DNA of 64,000 nucleotides from Marixanthomonas ophiurae (GTDB lineage Bacteria; Bacteroidota; Bacteroidia; Flavobacteriales; Flavobacteriaceae), in the NCBI RefSeq assembly GCF_003413745.1, contig NZ_QVID01000001.1, positions 1,240,001 to 1,304,000 on the forward strand. The letters run 5' to 3'. A program made the translations under genes and the position numbers. Below, in pieces: positions 44,320 through 54,280 of the stretch; within the stretch, counting starts at the first letter, position 1; the number at the start of each line of letters is the position of its first letter. Below the pieces are notes generated by a model. The model did no database searches. It was not told where the DNA came from and was given only the letters and a program-made list of their open reading frames with translations.

Positions 44320-45995
44320 TGATGCGTAGTCAAACAGTTTCTACATACTTTTTTTGCCTTTCTTTTTTGTTGGTGTTGGCTTCTTGTGGCGTTAAAAAAT
44401 CGTTGCAAGATCGATCTGATATCAGTCAATATACAGCAGATATTCCTGAACGGGAAATAATAAACGATTCCACCTACGTTGCCGGAAACAATTTTCTTAC
44501 CAAAAACAAACACGGCCAATGGGAATTGTATGTAGAAGGCGACCCACTTGAAATTGGTTTGTTAACCGGAAGCTTAACGCGAGAATTACTTCAAAAGCAA
44601 GAGCGGGTGTTTCTTCAAAAAGTAGAAGAATTGGTGCCTTCAAAAGGAAAACAAAAATTCCTTCGGAAATTTTTATCGTGGTACAACCGTAAGTTATACA
44701 AACATGTAACCGAAGAATACAAAACTGAAATCTATGGTGTTTCCCGCTACGCTTCAGATGAATTTAACAACATAGCGCCACCTTATTTACGCGCACTTTA
44801 TTTGCACGGAGCACACGATATTGGACACGCATTAAAAGATTTAATGTTGGTGGGTTGCAGTTCGTTTGCGGTTTGGGGTGAAAAATCGGAAGATGGCAAC
44901 TTACTCATTGCTCGTAATTTCGATTTTTACGCCGGTGATGCTTTTGCAGAAGATAAAATAATCGCCTTTGTAAAACCCGATCAAGGCTATCCGTTTATGT
45001 CAGTCACTTGGGGTGGGATGATGGGAGTGGTTTCCGGAATGAACAATCAAGGATTGACCGTTACGATTAATGCAGGAAAATCGGATATTCCGTTAGTAGC
45101 AAAAGCACCTATTTCGTTGGTTACACGAGAGATATTGCAATATGCTTCCACGATCGATGAAGCCATTGAAATCGCAAAAAAGCGAGAGGTATTTGTTTCC
45201 GAAGCTATTTTTGTAGGCAGTGCCAACAATGGAAAAGCAGCTATTATTGAAGTGTCGCCAAATGATTTAGGCGTGTACGAAGTGGAGAATACGAGTGAAT
45301 TAATCTGTTCCAACCACTTTCAGAGTGAAACCTTTGCTAACGATCGAAAAAATGTAAAATGGATTAAAGAAAGTCATTCACAATACCGTTTTGATCGAAT
45401 GGAAGAACTGCTGAATGAAGACCAAAAGATAAATCCTACAGAAGCGGTTGCTATTCTTCGGAATAAAAAAGGATTAGATAATATCCCTTTGGGTTACGGC
45501 AACGAAAAAGCACTGAATCAATTATTGGCGCATCACGGAATTGTATTTCAGCCCGAAGATTTAACCGTTTGGGTGTCTTCAAACCCATATCAATTAGGGG
45601 AATTTGTTGCTTATGATTTAAACAAAATTTTTAATGAGAATAGGAGATTTTCAAGTCAGCCCATTTCAGAAGAAAACTTAACCATTGCTGAAGATTCTTT
45701 TGCAGTTTCCCAAGAATTTAAAGATTATGAAGCCTATCGTATATTAGAACGTAGAGTAGAGGAGGCTTTAGAAGAAGAAACCGAAATAGGCGCTGCTCAA
45801 TTAATGAAATTACAGTCTTTAAATCCTGAATATTGGAAAGCATACTTTTTATCTGGGAAGTATTATTACGAACATACACAGTATGAAAAAGCCTTAAAAG
45901 CCTTTACTTTGGCAGAAAGCAAAGAGATAACCACAGTTCCTGACGAGGAAAAGGTGGAAAAATATCTTAAAAGAACAAAACGAAAACTACGCTAA
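44319..45995 (+). CDS. C45-family N-terminal nucleophile acyltransferase/hydrolase lipoprotein with TPR end
   Basis: 558 residues. A lipobox (VLASC23) shows it is a lipoprotein. The central part is the acyl-CoA:6-aminopenicillanic-acid acyltransferase-like (C45) domain: HDIGHALKDLMLVGCSSFA with the predicted autocatalytic Cys180, then LLIARNFDFY, VTWGGMMGVVSGMNNQGL. In this family the protein cleaves itself before the Cys, which becomes the nucleophile, so the mature enzyme would be two chains with the N-terminal one lipid-anchored. The last 50 residues look like one or two TPR helices. It may join the aryl-polyene acid to its final acceptor outside the inner membrane (inference). Confidence 0.82.
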   Translation: MMRSQTVSTYFFCLSFLLVLASCGVKKSLQDRSDISQYTADIPEREIINDSTYVAGNNFLTKNKHGQWELYVEGDPLEIGLLTGSLTRELLQKQERVFLQKVEELVPSKGKQKFLRKFLSWYNRKLYKHVTEEYKTEIYGVSRYASDEFNNIAPPYLRALYLHGAHDIGHALKDLMLVGCSSFAVWGEKSEDGNLLIARNFDFYAGDAFAEDKIIAFVKPDQGYPFMSVTWGGMMGVVSGMNNQGLTVTINAGKSDIPLVAKAPISLVTREILQYASTIDEAIEIAKKREVFVSEAIFVGSANNGKAAIIEVSPNDLGVYEVENTSELICSNHFQSETFANDRKNVKWIKESHSQYRFDRMEELLNEDQKINPTEAVAILRNKKGLDNIPLGYGNEKALNQLLAHHGIVFQPEDLTVWVSSNPYQLGEFVAYDLNKIFNENRRFSSQPISEENLTIAEDSFAVSQEFKDYEAYRILERRVEEALEEETEIGAAQLMKLQSLNPEYWKAYFLSGKYYYEHTQYEKALKAFTLAESKEITTVPDEEKVEKYLKRTKRKLR

Positions 45996-47284
45996 TGATC
46001 CCTGAAATAGAAAAAGTATCCCAAACCGAAATAAAACCGTTTCAGGAGCAGAAGTTGAGAGAGCTTGCTGCTTATGTTTATGCCAAATCGCCTTATTATA
46101 AAAGACTGTTTGTAAAGCATAATCTTACTCCGGAAAGCATACAGACATTAGAAGATTTGCAGCGCTTTCCAGTGACCACCAAAGATGACTTGCAAACGTA
46201 TAACGATGATTTTTTATGTGTTCCGAAGCAACAAATAATAGATTACGTGACTACTTCCGGCACGTTGGGGGAGCCGGTAGTAATCGGGTTAACAGATGCC
46301 GATTTAGATCGATTGGCGTATAACGAAGCGATTTCGTTTGCGTGTTCAGGGGTAACAAAAGACGATATCATTCAATTAATGACCACGATGGATCGTCGTT
46401 TTATGGCTGGGATGGCTTATTTTTTAGGGGCTCGAAAACTGGGAGCGGGGATTATTAGAGTAGGCTCAGGTGTGCCCGAATTGCAATGGGATTCCATTTT
46501 AAAATTTCAACCCACCTATTTAATTACCGTACCTTCCTTTTTGTTAAAACTAATAACTTATGCAGAAGCGCATAATATAGATGTAAACAAAACAAGTGTA
46601 AAAGCAGCCATCTGTATTGGCGAACCCATCAGAAACCAGGACTTTACCTTAAATGTTCTTTCTGAAAAAATAAAATCTAAATGGAATATCGAGCTTTTTT
46701 CTACCTATGCTTCCACCGAAATGAGCACCGCTTTTAACGAATGTGAAGCGCATTTGGGTGGTCATCATCATCCCGAATTAATAATTACTGAAATTTTAAA
46801 TAAAGAAAACAAACCCGTTTTAGAGGGTGAAGTAGGCGAGTTGACCATTACTACGTTAGGTGTGGAAGGAATACCTTTAGTACGTTTTAAAACTGGTGAT
46901 ATGCTCAAGGCTCATTCAGAACCTTGTTCCTGCGGAAGAAATACGTTGCGATTGGGCCCAGTTGTAGGGAGAAAAAAGCAAATGATAAAATATAAAGGCA
47001 CGACATTATATCCGCCAGCTATGTTAAATGTGTTACAGCATTTTGAGGCGGTAGAAGCTTTTGTAATCGAAATTTTGACCAACGATTTGGGAACAGACGA
47101 AATTTTGTTGAAAATAGCTGCAAGAGATCCTTCAGAACAATTAGTCCAAGATATTAAAGATCATTTTAGAGCAAAGCTACGAGTGACACCACAATTGGTT
47201 TTTGAAAAAGCGGAAGTCATTGAAGCGTTAAGAAGATCAAAGACTGATAGAAAGCCACAGGTTATTATTGATAGACGGACATAA
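45995..47284 (+). CDS. Phenylacetate-CoA ligase-like (PaaK/adenylation) protein
   Basis: 429 residues of the ANL superfamily, PaaK type. The phosphate loop is TTSGTLGEPV, the adenine/acyl region is STYASTEMST, and a later GDM...GRNTLRLGPVVGRKKQMIKYKG matches the hinge and C-terminal domain. It should activate an aryl acid, most simply 4-coumarate from the lyase at the head of the operon, and load it on CoA or directly on the ACP, as ApeH does for its aromatic starter. It is the last plus-strand gene of the cluster; the next gene is convergent five bases away. Its ATG overlaps the previous stop (TAATG). Confidence 0.85.
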   Translation: MIPEIEKVSQTEIKPFQEQKLRELAAYVYAKSPYYKRLFVKHNLTPESIQTLEDLQRFPVTTKDDLQTYNDDFLCVPKQQIIDYVTTSGTLGEPVVIGLTDADLDRLAYNEAISFACSGVTKDDIIQLMTTMDRRFMAGMAYFLGARKLGAGIIRVGSGVPELQWDSILKFQPTYLITVPSFLLKLITYAEAHNIDVNKTSVKAAICIGEPIRNQDFTLNVLSEKIKSKWNIELFSTYASTEMSTAFNECEAHLGGHHHPELIITEILNKENKPVLEGEVGELTITTLGVEGIPLVRFKTGDMLKAHSEPCSCGRNTLRLGPVVGRKKQMIKYKGTTLYPPAMLNVLQHFEAVEAFVIEILTNDLGTDEILLKIAARDPSEQLVQDIKDHFRAKLRVTPQLVFEKAEVIEALRRSKTDRKPQVIIDRRT

Positions 47285-47289
47285 ACATT

Positions 47290-47871
47290 TTATTCTTCTT
47301 CTATAGGAATAGTTTCTGTAAGTAACTTCCAAGTATAACCTGTTTCAGAACTTTTATCCATATCGAAAACAGAATAATACCGGATTACTTTTGTAGAATC
47401 TTTTGGGTCTATAACAATTGGCCGTAAGGTGTCGGGGCGATTACTTTTATGAATGGCAAAACCATTGACCACTGGTTTCCATTGGTCGTTTTGTAATTTA
47501 TAAAGAAAGTATTTGTTGAAACTAGTGTCTTTTAATTTTACAGTTGCTAATAATAAGTCCCTGTCAACCCCTTTCATTTTTAGAGAGTCTAACAAAACAC
47601 CATACGTTTTTGGTATTTCGATAACTGGATATTGATCATTTTCAAAAGCTATAGTTGTTAAAGCTTTTGTGGTATCTATTTTTTGAACATAACTATAAAA
47701 TGGTGTGCGATTACCGTTAAAATCTGCAGTTACAGCGCCATCCGGTATAACGGGTTCAATAGCTATAACCTCTTTTTTAGATGGCTCATCTTCTATAATA
47801 CTCTTTTCTTTTTTGTTAGGAGTACCACAGCTTACAAAAATAAAGATGAGTGAAATAACAATATATTTCAT
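47290..47871 (-). CDS. Hypothetical lipoprotein
   Basis: 193 residues beginning MKYIVISLIFIFVSCGTPNKK, a clear lipoprotein signal with the lipidated Cys at about 15, followed by a charged linker and a beta-rich domain (YSVFDMDKSSETGYTWKLL). No family is recognised. Its start codon overlaps the stop of the universal stress gene (TAATG at 47869-47873), so the two are translationally coupled. Confidence 0.75.
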   Translation of the reverse strand: MKYIVISLIFIFVSCGTPNKKEKSIIEDEPSKKEVIAIEPVIPDGAVTADFNGNRTPFYSYVQKIDTTKALTTIAFENDQYPVIEIPKTYGVLLDSLKMKGVDRDLLLATVKLKDTSFNKYFLYKLQNDQWKPVVNGFAIHKSNRPDTLRPIVIDPKDSTKVIRYYSVFDMDKSSETGYTWKLLTETIPIEEE

Positions 47872-48692
47872 TAAATTTTGAATGTTACAACCGGCATATT
47901 AGCGTGGTTCACCAAGTCTTCACTAATACTACCATTAAAAAAGTGTGATAAGCCCTTTCGACCGTGTGTACTCATTCCAATTAATTGATACTTGTTTTCC
48001 TTGGTAAAATTTAAAATACCTTTTTCTACAGCGGTCTCATTATAAACGTTCAAGGTGTAATTTTCGGCGCCCATTCCTTTAATAAAATTGTTCATTATTT
48101 TATGAGCTTCGCTGGAAGTTTTAAAGCCGCTAGGTGTGTTTACGTATAGTAAGTGCATTTTCGCACCCAAGGTATCTGCAAATTTTTGAGCTTTGCTGAA
48201 CGGCGTACGGCATTCTTCAGAAAAGTCGGTTGCAAAAACAAAATCGTTTACCTCAAATTTTTCGTGTTCATTTTTAATTACTAAAACAGGAATTTTTGAA
48301 GTCCGGACTACTTTTTCGGTATTGCTACCTATAAACATTTCTTTAAACCCACTAGCACCGTGTGAGCCCATTATGATAAGATCTATGTCTCTTTCTTTAA
48401 CTGCATTTAGAATATCTTCATAGATTTCGCCGTGACCAATAGTTTGGCTTATGTTCACGTTCTCTATATAAGGACGTTTCATAATGTCTGCAAACCGTTT
48501 TTCGGTTAGTTTTATAAAATAAATGGATTCTGGTAGTGCGCTGGTATTAGCTGTAGTTGCAAGATGGCTTGGCAGTTCTACAGTGTGAAATAAATAAATT
48601 TCACTGTCGTGTTTTTCTGCCATTTGTACGGCTACTTTCAGTGCGTTTTCTGCTTGAGGTGAGAAGTCGGTGGGTACTAAAATCCGTTTCAT
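47871..48692 (-). CDS. Universal stress protein, two tandem UspA domains
   Basis: 273 residues from the ATG at 48692 (MKRILVPTDFSPQAENALK); the longer form from 48737 adds an unlikely leader. Two UspA domains are visible: the first ends with GSHGASGFKEMFIGSNTEKVV, a G-x2-G-x9-G-S ATP-site pattern, and the second with GMSTHGRKGLSHFFNGSISEDL. Such proteins bind ATP and respond to stress or starvation; no specific partner is shown. Transcribed toward the polyene cluster end. Confidence 0.9.
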   Translation of the reverse strand: MKRILVPTDFSPQAENALKVAVQMAEKHDSEIYLFHTVELPSHLATTANTSALPESIYFIKLTEKRFADIMKRPYIENVNISQTIGHGEIYEDILNAVKERDIDLIIMGSHGASGFKEMFIGSNTEKVVRTSKIPVLVIKNEHEKFEVNDFVFATDFSEECRTPFSKAQKFADTLGAKMHLLYVNTPSGFKTSSEAHKIMNNFIKGMGAENYTLNVYNETAVEKGILNFTKENKYQLIGMSTHGRKGLSHFFNGSISEDLVNHANMPVVTFKI

Positions 48693-48782
48693 AGGCGTGG
48701 TTTTTGGAAGGTGTTTTTTCGTACCATTAAAATACAAAAATAAATTGGTAGCTACTCATTTTTATAATATTAAAATTTGTAT

Positions 48783-48842
48783 TATATTTGCAGCGAATTA
48801 GATAAGCAACTAGCTGAGGGGACAAGAAAGTCCCCTCTTTTT
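48783..48842 (+). promoter_or_regulatory. rimP-nusA-infB leader with promoter box and terminator-like attenuator
   Basis: A TATATTTG box (48783-48790) fits the -7 consensus, putting the transcript start near 48796. About 20 bases later a perfect 8-bp GC-rich stem (GAGGGGAC / GTCCCCTC, 48816-48837, six-base loop) is followed directly by five T (48838-48842), the form of an intrinsic terminator, only 13 bases before the rimP ATG. It is therefore a good candidate attenuator of an operon that encodes NusA, a factor acting on terminators. Confidence 0.65.
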
Positions 48843-48855
48843 ATAGCTTAAATTT

Positions 48856-49320
48856 ATGCGTGAAGAGGTATTACAATTATTGGAAAAAGCCCTTGAAGAC
48901 AACAAATCGTTGTTTTTAATTGACTTTACTATTACTGAAGCTAATCAGATTAGGATAACCATAGATGGTGACAACGGTGTTACTGTTGAAGATTGTATTG
49001 CTGTAAGTCGCGCTATTGAGCATAATCTAGATAGAGAGGAAACTGATTTTTCTTTGGAGGTTATGTCGGCAGGGGTTTCACAACCTCTACAGGCGCCTCG
49101 CCAATACAAAAAGAATATTGGAAGAAAATTACAAGTTAAAACCGAATCTGGAGAATCCATAGAAGGAGAGTTAACCGAAGCCACAGAACAGGAGGTTACT
49201 TTAAAATGGAAAACCCGCGAACCCAAGCCAATTGGTAAGGGGAAGCACACTGTTAAAAAAGAAGCAGTTGTGCCCTATAACGATATTGTTGAAGCAAAAG
49301 TGATGATAACATTTAATTAG
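48856..49320 (+). CDS. rimP: Ribosome maturation factor RimP
   Basis: 154 residues, normal RimP length. It assists 30S subunit maturation. Recognised from the two-domain layout: the N-terminal domain with DCIAVSRAIEHNLDREE and LEVMSAGVSQPL (the family EVSSPG-like signature, here EVMSAG), then the Sm-like C-terminal domain with IGRKLQVKT and VPYNDIVEAKV. First gene of rimP-nusA-infB. Confidence 0.93.
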   Translation: MREEVLQLLEKALEDNKSLFLIDFTITEANQIRITIDGDNGVTVEDCIAVSRAIEHNLDREETDFSLEVMSAGVSQPLQAPRQYKKNIGRKLQVKTESGESIEGELTEATEQEVTLKWKTREPKPIGKGKHTVKKEAVVPYNDIVEAKVMITFN

Positions 49321-49326
49321 AATGAC

Positions 49327-50559
49327 ATGGAAAATTTAGCGTTAATCGATTCTTTTTCGGAATTTAAAGACGATAAGCTCATTGATAGGGTAACGCTTAT
49401 GGCGATACTGGAAGACGTTTTTAGAAACGCTTTGAAGAAAAAATACGGAAGTGATGATAATTTTGATATAATTATAAACCCTGATAAAGGTGATTTAGAA
49501 ATTTGGCGTAACCGAATTGTGGTTGCAGATGGCGAAGTTGAAGATAGTAATGAAGAAATATCACTTTCTGAAGCACAAAAAATTGAACCCGATTTTGAAA
49601 TTGGGGAAGATGTTTCAGAAGAAGTAAAATTAATAGATTTAGGACGCCGCTCTATTTTAGCGCTACGTCAAAATTTAATCTCAAAAATACACGAACACGA
49701 TAATACAAACATTTACAAGCAGTTTAAAGAGTTAGAAGGTGATATTTACACCGCCGAGGTACATCATATTCGTCACCGTGCAGTAATTTTGCTTGATGAT
49801 GAAGGTAACGAAATCATTATGCCGAAAGACAGGCAAATTCCTTCAGATTTCTTCAGAAAAGGAGACAATGTCCGAGGAATTATTGAAAGTGTTGAGCTTA
49901 AAGGAAACAAGCCGGTTATTATCATGTCGCGTGCAAGCCCTATATTCCTCGAAAAACTATTTGAACAAGAAATCCCTGAAGTGTTTGATGGGTTAATAAA
50001 TGTTCAAAAAGTTGTAAGAATACCAGGTGAAAAAGCAAAAGTTGCTGTAGATTCGTACGATGATCGTATTGACCCTGTAGGAGCTTGTGTAGGGATGAAA
50101 GGATCTCGTATTCATGGTATAGTTCGTGAATTGGGTAATGAAAATATTGATGTAATAAATTACACCAATAACCTTAATTTGTTTATCACAAGAGCATTGA
50201 GTCCTGCAAAAGTGACCTCAATCAAGATAGATGAAGAAACTAAACGCGCAGAAGTTTTATTGCGCCCAGAAGAAGTTTCAAAAGCTATTGGTCGTGGCGG
50301 TCACAACATTAGATTGGCTGGACAACTAACTGGATATGAAATTGATGTATTGCGTGAAGGCGCAGAAGAAGATGTAGAATTACGTGAATTTTCCGACGAA
50401 ATCGAAGATTGGATTATTAAAGAATTTCAAAAAATTGGTCTGGATACAGCCAAGAGTGTTCTTGAATATGACATGGCCGATTTGATTAAAAGAACCGATC
50501 TTGAAGAGGAAACTGTTAAGCACGTTATTAACATTTTAAAAGAAGAATTTGAAGAGTAG
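49327..50559 (+). CDS. nusA: Transcription termination/antitermination factor NusA
   Basis: 410 residues with the N-terminal RNA-polymerase-binding domain, S1 domain (about 130-200, [18 protein letters not shown]), and two KH domains (about 200-345, [21 protein letters not shown]-like and [16 protein letters not shown]). It lacks the extra C-terminal acidic repeats of E. coli NusA, as is usual outside Gammaproteobacteria. It starts six bases after rimP. NusA influences pausing and intrinsic termination and may act on the leader hairpin of its own operon. Confidence 0.96.
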   Translation: MENLALIDSFSEFKDDKLIDRVTLMAILEDVFRNALKKKYGSDDNFDIIINPDKGDLEIWRNRIVVADGEVEDSNEEISLSEAQKIEPDFEIGEDVSEEVKLIDLGRRSILALRQNLISKIHEHDNTNIYKQFKELEGDIYTAEVHHIRHRAVILLDDEGNEIIMPKDRQIPSDFFRKGDNVRGIIESVELKGNKPVIIMSRASPIFLEKLFEQEIPEVFDGLINVQKVVRIPGEKAKVAVDSYDDRIDPVGACVGMKGSRIHGIVRELGNENIDVINYTNNLNLFITRALSPAKVTSIKIDEETKRAEVLLRPEEVSKAIGRGGHNIRLAGQLTGYEIDVLREGAEEDVELREFSDEIEDWIIKEFQKIGLDTAKSVLEYDMADLIKRTDLEEETVKHVINILKEEFEE

Positions 50560-50618
50560 TTGTAACTTTACCTACTTTTACAAATATTTATAAGAAAAAA
50601 AAAGGAGAAAGCATTTAT

Positions 50619-53405
50619 ATGGCTGAAGTAAAATCGAAAAGGCTAAACAAAGTATTACGCGAATTCAACATCTCGCTGGATCGTGCCGTAGAATTTTTAG
50701 GTTCTAAAGGCTACGAGGTGGACGCACGTCCTACCACGAAAATCTCAGATGAAGAATACGAAGTGCTTTTTGACGAGTTCCAAACCGACAAGAGCAAGAA
50801 GATGGAGTCGAAAGAAGTTGGAGAGGAAAAACGCAAAGAGAAAGAAGAACTTCGTTTGGAACGGGAACGCGAACAGGAAGAAAAGCAAAAGAAGGAAGCC
50901 AAAAAAGTCGTAAAAGCTGAAGCCAAGCTTGATGGCCCTAAGCAAGTAGGGAAAATTGACTTAGATGCTGATAAAAAGAAAGCCAAAGAAAAAACCGAAC
51001 CTGCTAAGAAAACGGAAGAGAAAGTAGAAGAAAAGGCAGCGGAAAAAGTTGTAGAGGCAAAACCTGAAACTAAGAAGGATACTTCTAAAAAGGAAGCCAC
51101 TAAAAAGGAATCCACTAATAAGGAATCCCTTAAAAAAGAAACTCCTAAAAAGGAAGAGCCAAAAGCTAAAGAAGAAAAGCCTGAAGCTAAAAAACCTAAA
51201 GAGGAACCTAAAAAAGAGGAGCCTAAAGCTGAAAAAATAGAGAAAGAAGAAGAGAAAGATTCTGGCTCTGTTCAAACTAATTATAAAAAGCTTGACGGTC
51301 CTAACTTTACAGGTGAAAAAATAGACCTTTCTAAGTTTAAGAAGCCTGAAAAGAAAAAGAAGGAAAAGAAAGAGGACGACAAAAAAGGCAAAAGAAGCCG
51401 AAGACGTCGTATAAGTAAAAAAGCTCCTAATAAAGGTGGTAATTATAAAGATAACAGAGGTCGCGGAAAAGGCAGATCTAATGCGCCTAAAGAAGAGCCT
51501 ACTGAGGAGGAAATCCAAAAACAAGTAAGAGAAACCCTTGAAAAACTTCAAGGAAAATCTTCAAAAGGAAAAGGAGCTAAGTATCGTAGGGATAAAAGAG
51601 ATACCCACCGTCAAAAAACGGAAGACGATCTAGCACAGCAAGAAGCAGACAGCAAATTACTTAAAGTTACCGAGTTTGTAACTGTAAGTGAAGTTGCTAC
51701 GATGATGAATGTTCCGGTAACCAAGATTATATCGACTTGTATGTCTCTTGGTATGATGGTAACTATGAATCAACGTTTAGATGCAGAAACCCTTACCATT
51801 GTTGCAGAAGAATTTGACTACGAAGTGGAATTTGTAACTGCTGATATAGAAGAAAGCGTTCAAGAAGAGGTAGATGCACCTGAAGATTTAGAGGCAAGAG
51901 CTCCAATTGTTACAGTAATGGGTCACGTTGACCACGGTAAAACATCGTTATTGGATTACGTACGTAAAGAAAATGTAATTGCAGGAGAGTCTGGTGGTAT
52001 TACACAGCACATTGGTGCGTATGCCGTACAACTGGAAGATGGTCAGAAAATATCATTCCTTGATACACCGGGACACGAAGCGTTTACCGCGATGCGTGCT
52101 AGGGGTGCTCAAGTTACCGACCTTGCAATTATTGTAATTGCGGCAGATGATGATATTATGCCACAAACCAAAGAGGCAATTAGTCACGCGCAAGCTGCTG
52201 GAGTACCTATTATATTTGCTATTAATAAAATTGATAGACCTGTATCTAACCCAGAAAAAATTAAAGAAGGATTAGCAGGTATGAACCTCTTAGTTGAAGA
52301 CTGGGGTGGAAAAATACAATCACAAGATATTTCGGCAAAAACGGGACAAGGTGTTCCTGAGTTGTTGGAAAAAGTATTACTAGAAGCCGAATTATTAGAG
52401 CTTAAAGCTAACCCAAATAAAAAAGCAAACGGTACTGTTGTTGAAGCCTATTTAGATAAAGGGCGTGGTTATATTTCCACAATCTTAGTACAAGGCGGAA
52501 CTTTAAAAATTGGAGACTACGTATTGGCCGGTCAGCATAGCGGTAAAATTAAAGCGATGCAAGATGAACGGGGTAATAATGTTAAAGAAGCAGGGCCTTC
52601 AACGCCAGTCTCTATTTTAGGATTGGACGGAGCGCCACAAGCAGGTGATAAGTTTAATGTGTTTGAAGACGAGCGTGAAGCTAAAGATATTGCAAATAAA
52701 CGTACTCAATTACAACGTGAACAATCTGTAAGGACTCAGCGTCACATTACACTTGATGAAATTGGAAGAAGAATTGCATTAGGCGACTTTAAAGAGCTTA
52801 ACATTATCCTTAAGGGTGATGTAGATGGTTCGGTTGAAGCATTGACAGACTCCTTCCAGAAACTCTCTACGGAAGAAATACAAGTTAATATCATCCATAA
52901 AGGAGTTGGTGCCATTACCGAAAGTGATGTGCTGTTAGCTTCGGCTTCAGATGCTATTATAATTGGATTTAATGTACGCCCAATGGGTAATGCACGCCAA
53001 ATAGCTGATAAAGAAGAAATCGATATCAGAATGTATTCTATTATCTATGCAGCCATCAACGATCTTAAAGATGCGATGGAAGGTATGCTTTCCCCTGAAA
53101 TAAAAGAGGAAATCACAGGTAATGCTGAAATAAGAGAAACCTTTAAAATCTCGAAAATCGGAACGATTGCTGGTTGTATGGTAACAAGCGGGAAAATATA
53201 TCGTAACTCGGGTATCCGTTTAATTCGGGAAGGTGTAGTTGTTTATACGGGTGAACTAGCATCCCTTAAACGATTTAAGGACGATGTTAAGGAAGTAGCT
53301 AAAGGATACGATTGTGGTATTCAGGTTAAAAACTACAACGATATAAAAGAAGGTGATGTAATTGAAGCCTTCCAAGAAGTTGCGGTTAAAAAGAAACTTA
53401 AGTAG
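50619..53405 (+). CDS. infB: Translation initiation factor IF-2
   Basis: 928 residues. A short N-terminal helical domain is followed by a very charged Lys/Glu-rich stretch at about 60-330 ([18 protein letters not shown] and similar) with an Arg-rich part ([12 protein letters not shown]). The conserved core begins near 350: G domain with [15 protein letters not shown] (G1), DTPGHEAF (G3) and NKID (G4), then domains II to IV ([16 protein letters not shown]). IF-2 brings fMet-tRNA to the 30S subunit. Last gene of the operon, followed by a strong terminator. Confidence 0.96.
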   Translation: MAEVKSKRLNKVLREFNISLDRAVEFLGSKGYEVDARPTTKISDEEYEVLFDEFQTDKSKKMESKEVGEEKRKEKEELRLEREREQEEKQKKEAKKVVKAEAKLDGPKQVGKIDLDADKKKAKEKTEPAKKTEEKVEEKAAEKVVEAKPETKKDTSKKEATKKESTNKESLKKETPKKEEPKAKEEKPEAKKPKEEPKKEEPKAEKIEKEEEKDSGSVQTNYKKLDGPNFTGEKIDLSKFKKPEKKKKEKKEDDKKGKRSRRRRISKKAPNKGGNYKDNRGRGKGRSNAPKEEPTEEEIQKQVRETLEKLQGKSSKGKGAKYRRDKRDTHRQKTEDDLAQQEADSKLLKVTEFVTVSEVATMMNVPVTKIISTCMSLGMMVTMNQRLDAETLTIVAEEFDYEVEFVTADIEESVQEEVDAPEDLEARAPIVTVMGHVDHGKTSLLDYVRKENVIAGESGGITQHIGAYAVQLEDGQKISFLDTPGHEAFTAMRARGAQVTDLAIIVIAADDDIMPQTKEAISHAQAAGVPIIFAINKIDRPVSNPEKIKEGLAGMNLLVEDWGGKIQSQDISAKTGQGVPELLEKVLLEAELLELKANPNKKANGTVVEAYLDKGRGYISTILVQGGTLKIGDYVLAGQHSGKIKAMQDERGNNVKEAGPSTPVSILGLDGAPQAGDKFNVFEDEREAKDIANKRTQLQREQSVRTQRHITLDEIGRRIALGDFKELNIILKGDVDGSVEALTDSFQKLSTEEIQVNIIHKGVGAITESDVLLASASDAIIIGFNVRPMGNARQIADKEEIDIRMYSIIYAAINDLKDAMEGMLSPEIKEEITGNAEIRETFKISKIGTIAGCMVTSGKIYRNSGIRLIREGVVVYTGELASLKRFKDDVKEVAKGYDCGIQVKNYNDIKEGDVIEAFQEVAVKKKLK

Positions 53406-53431
53406 TTTTAGTAAACTTCAAACTTATATAT

Positions 53432-53465
53432 AAAAAACGACCTCATATTGAGGTCGTTTTTTTTT
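53432..53465 (+). terminator. Terminator of the rimP-nusA-infB operon
   Basis: A perfect 14-bp stem (AAAAAACGACCTCA / TGAGGTCGTTTTTT) with a three-base loop merging into a T tract, 27 bases after the infB stop. Confidence 0.9.
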
Positions 53466-53670
53466 GTTTTAATCTTTAGTGTAGCTTCTCTAGTTTTAAT
53501 AGGCGTATTACAAGAACAGTTCTTAGCTGCAACAAATTGAATTATAAGTATATTTCAGATTAAATAACCCGATAACGTAGTAGCAATTTATAACTTCTAA
53601 ATTACTTAAAAATCTATGTGTTTTCAATTCAAATTAATAGTGGTTCAATTTTTTGTGGCTTGATGCTATT

Positions 53671-54066
53671 TTAGCCTCTATTCTGTGGTTTTAAAATAAA
53701 AGCGGAAGGAAATCCTTTTTGAATTTCAATCAGTGCTCTATCGGCGTCTAAACGATCGTTAAAACTACCAACCCAAACTTTATAGTTAGGTGTTTCATAT
53801 TCAATAGAGGCAGGCCAAGTTCCGTAGAGACCACGATATTTTTTTATGAATGTGTTGGCTTTTGTAAGTTCACCATAGTACAACTGTATGGTATATCCGT
53901 TGGATAGCTTGTTGTCTTTTTCCAAGCTTTTTTTTAATTCCAACAATTTCGTGATTTTCTGGTCTTGATCAATGGTTACTTTTCCTTGTTGTGCTAGCGT
54001 GGACTGTGAAAAAAAAGTAAATAAAATACTGGCAATAACCAATTTATAAATATAGGCTGTTTTCAT
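53671..54066 (-). CDS. Secreted SPOR-domain protein
   Basis: 131 residues: signal peptide (YKLVIASILFTFFSQSTLAQQ), short linker, and a C-terminal SPOR domain at about 55-128 (GYTIQLYYGELTKANTFIKK, YKVWVGSFNDRLDADRALIEI). SPOR domains bind glycan strands of peptidoglycan lacking stem peptides, often at septa. No other domain is present. It has its own TACATTTG promoter box at 54085-54092. The 205-base gap on its downstream side (53466-53670) holds no recognisable gene or RNA. Confidence 0.85.
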   Translation of the reverse strand: MKTAYIYKLVIASILFTFFSQSTLAQQGKVTIDQDQKITKLLELKKSLEKDNKLSNGYTIQLYYGELTKANTFIKKYRGLYGTWPASIEYETPNYKVWVGSFNDRLDADRALIEIQKGFPSAFILKPQNRG

Positions 54067-54084
54067 AATTTAATTTATATAGTG

Positions 54085-54092
54085 CAAATGTA
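54085..54092 (-). promoter_or_regulatory. -7 promoter box of the SPOR gene
   Basis: TACATTTG on the minus strand matches TAnnTTTG and lies about 19 bases upstream of the ATG, so the leader would be very short. No clear -33 TTTG is seen at the ideal distance. Confidence 0.5.
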
Positions 54093-54190
54093 CTTGATAA
54101 TAACTATAAAACCGACTCCAATATTATTTAGAACAAGTATAAATTAGTTGTTAACACTTTGTTTGGATTTCTAAAATCGACTTTATAATG

Positions 54191-54198
54191 TATTTTTG
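54191..54198 (+). promoter_or_regulatory. -7 promoter box of the act operon
   Basis: TATTTTTG matches TAnnTTTG. Two TTTG words lie upstream (54158-54165) but at about 25 bases instead of the usual 19-21. The transcript would start near 54204, giving a 5' leader of roughly 75 bases before actA. Confidence 0.45.
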
Positions 54199-54280
54199 TG
54201 CCGTTATTTGAGGTACGTTAAAACACTAATTTTAGTAACTAATTACGTACCAAACTTATGGACAATAATTAACTGTCAGT

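Noticed and set aside
50711-51551. Long minus-strand open frames opposite the 5' part of infB
   Set aside because: They mirror the Lys/Glu codon-rich stretch of IF-2, giving Phe/Leu/Ser-rich translations with no start signal; infB is certain here.
53466-53670. Small gene or RNA in the infB-SPOR gap
   Set aside because: AT-rich, no open frame with a start of useful length, no hairpin beyond the infB terminator.
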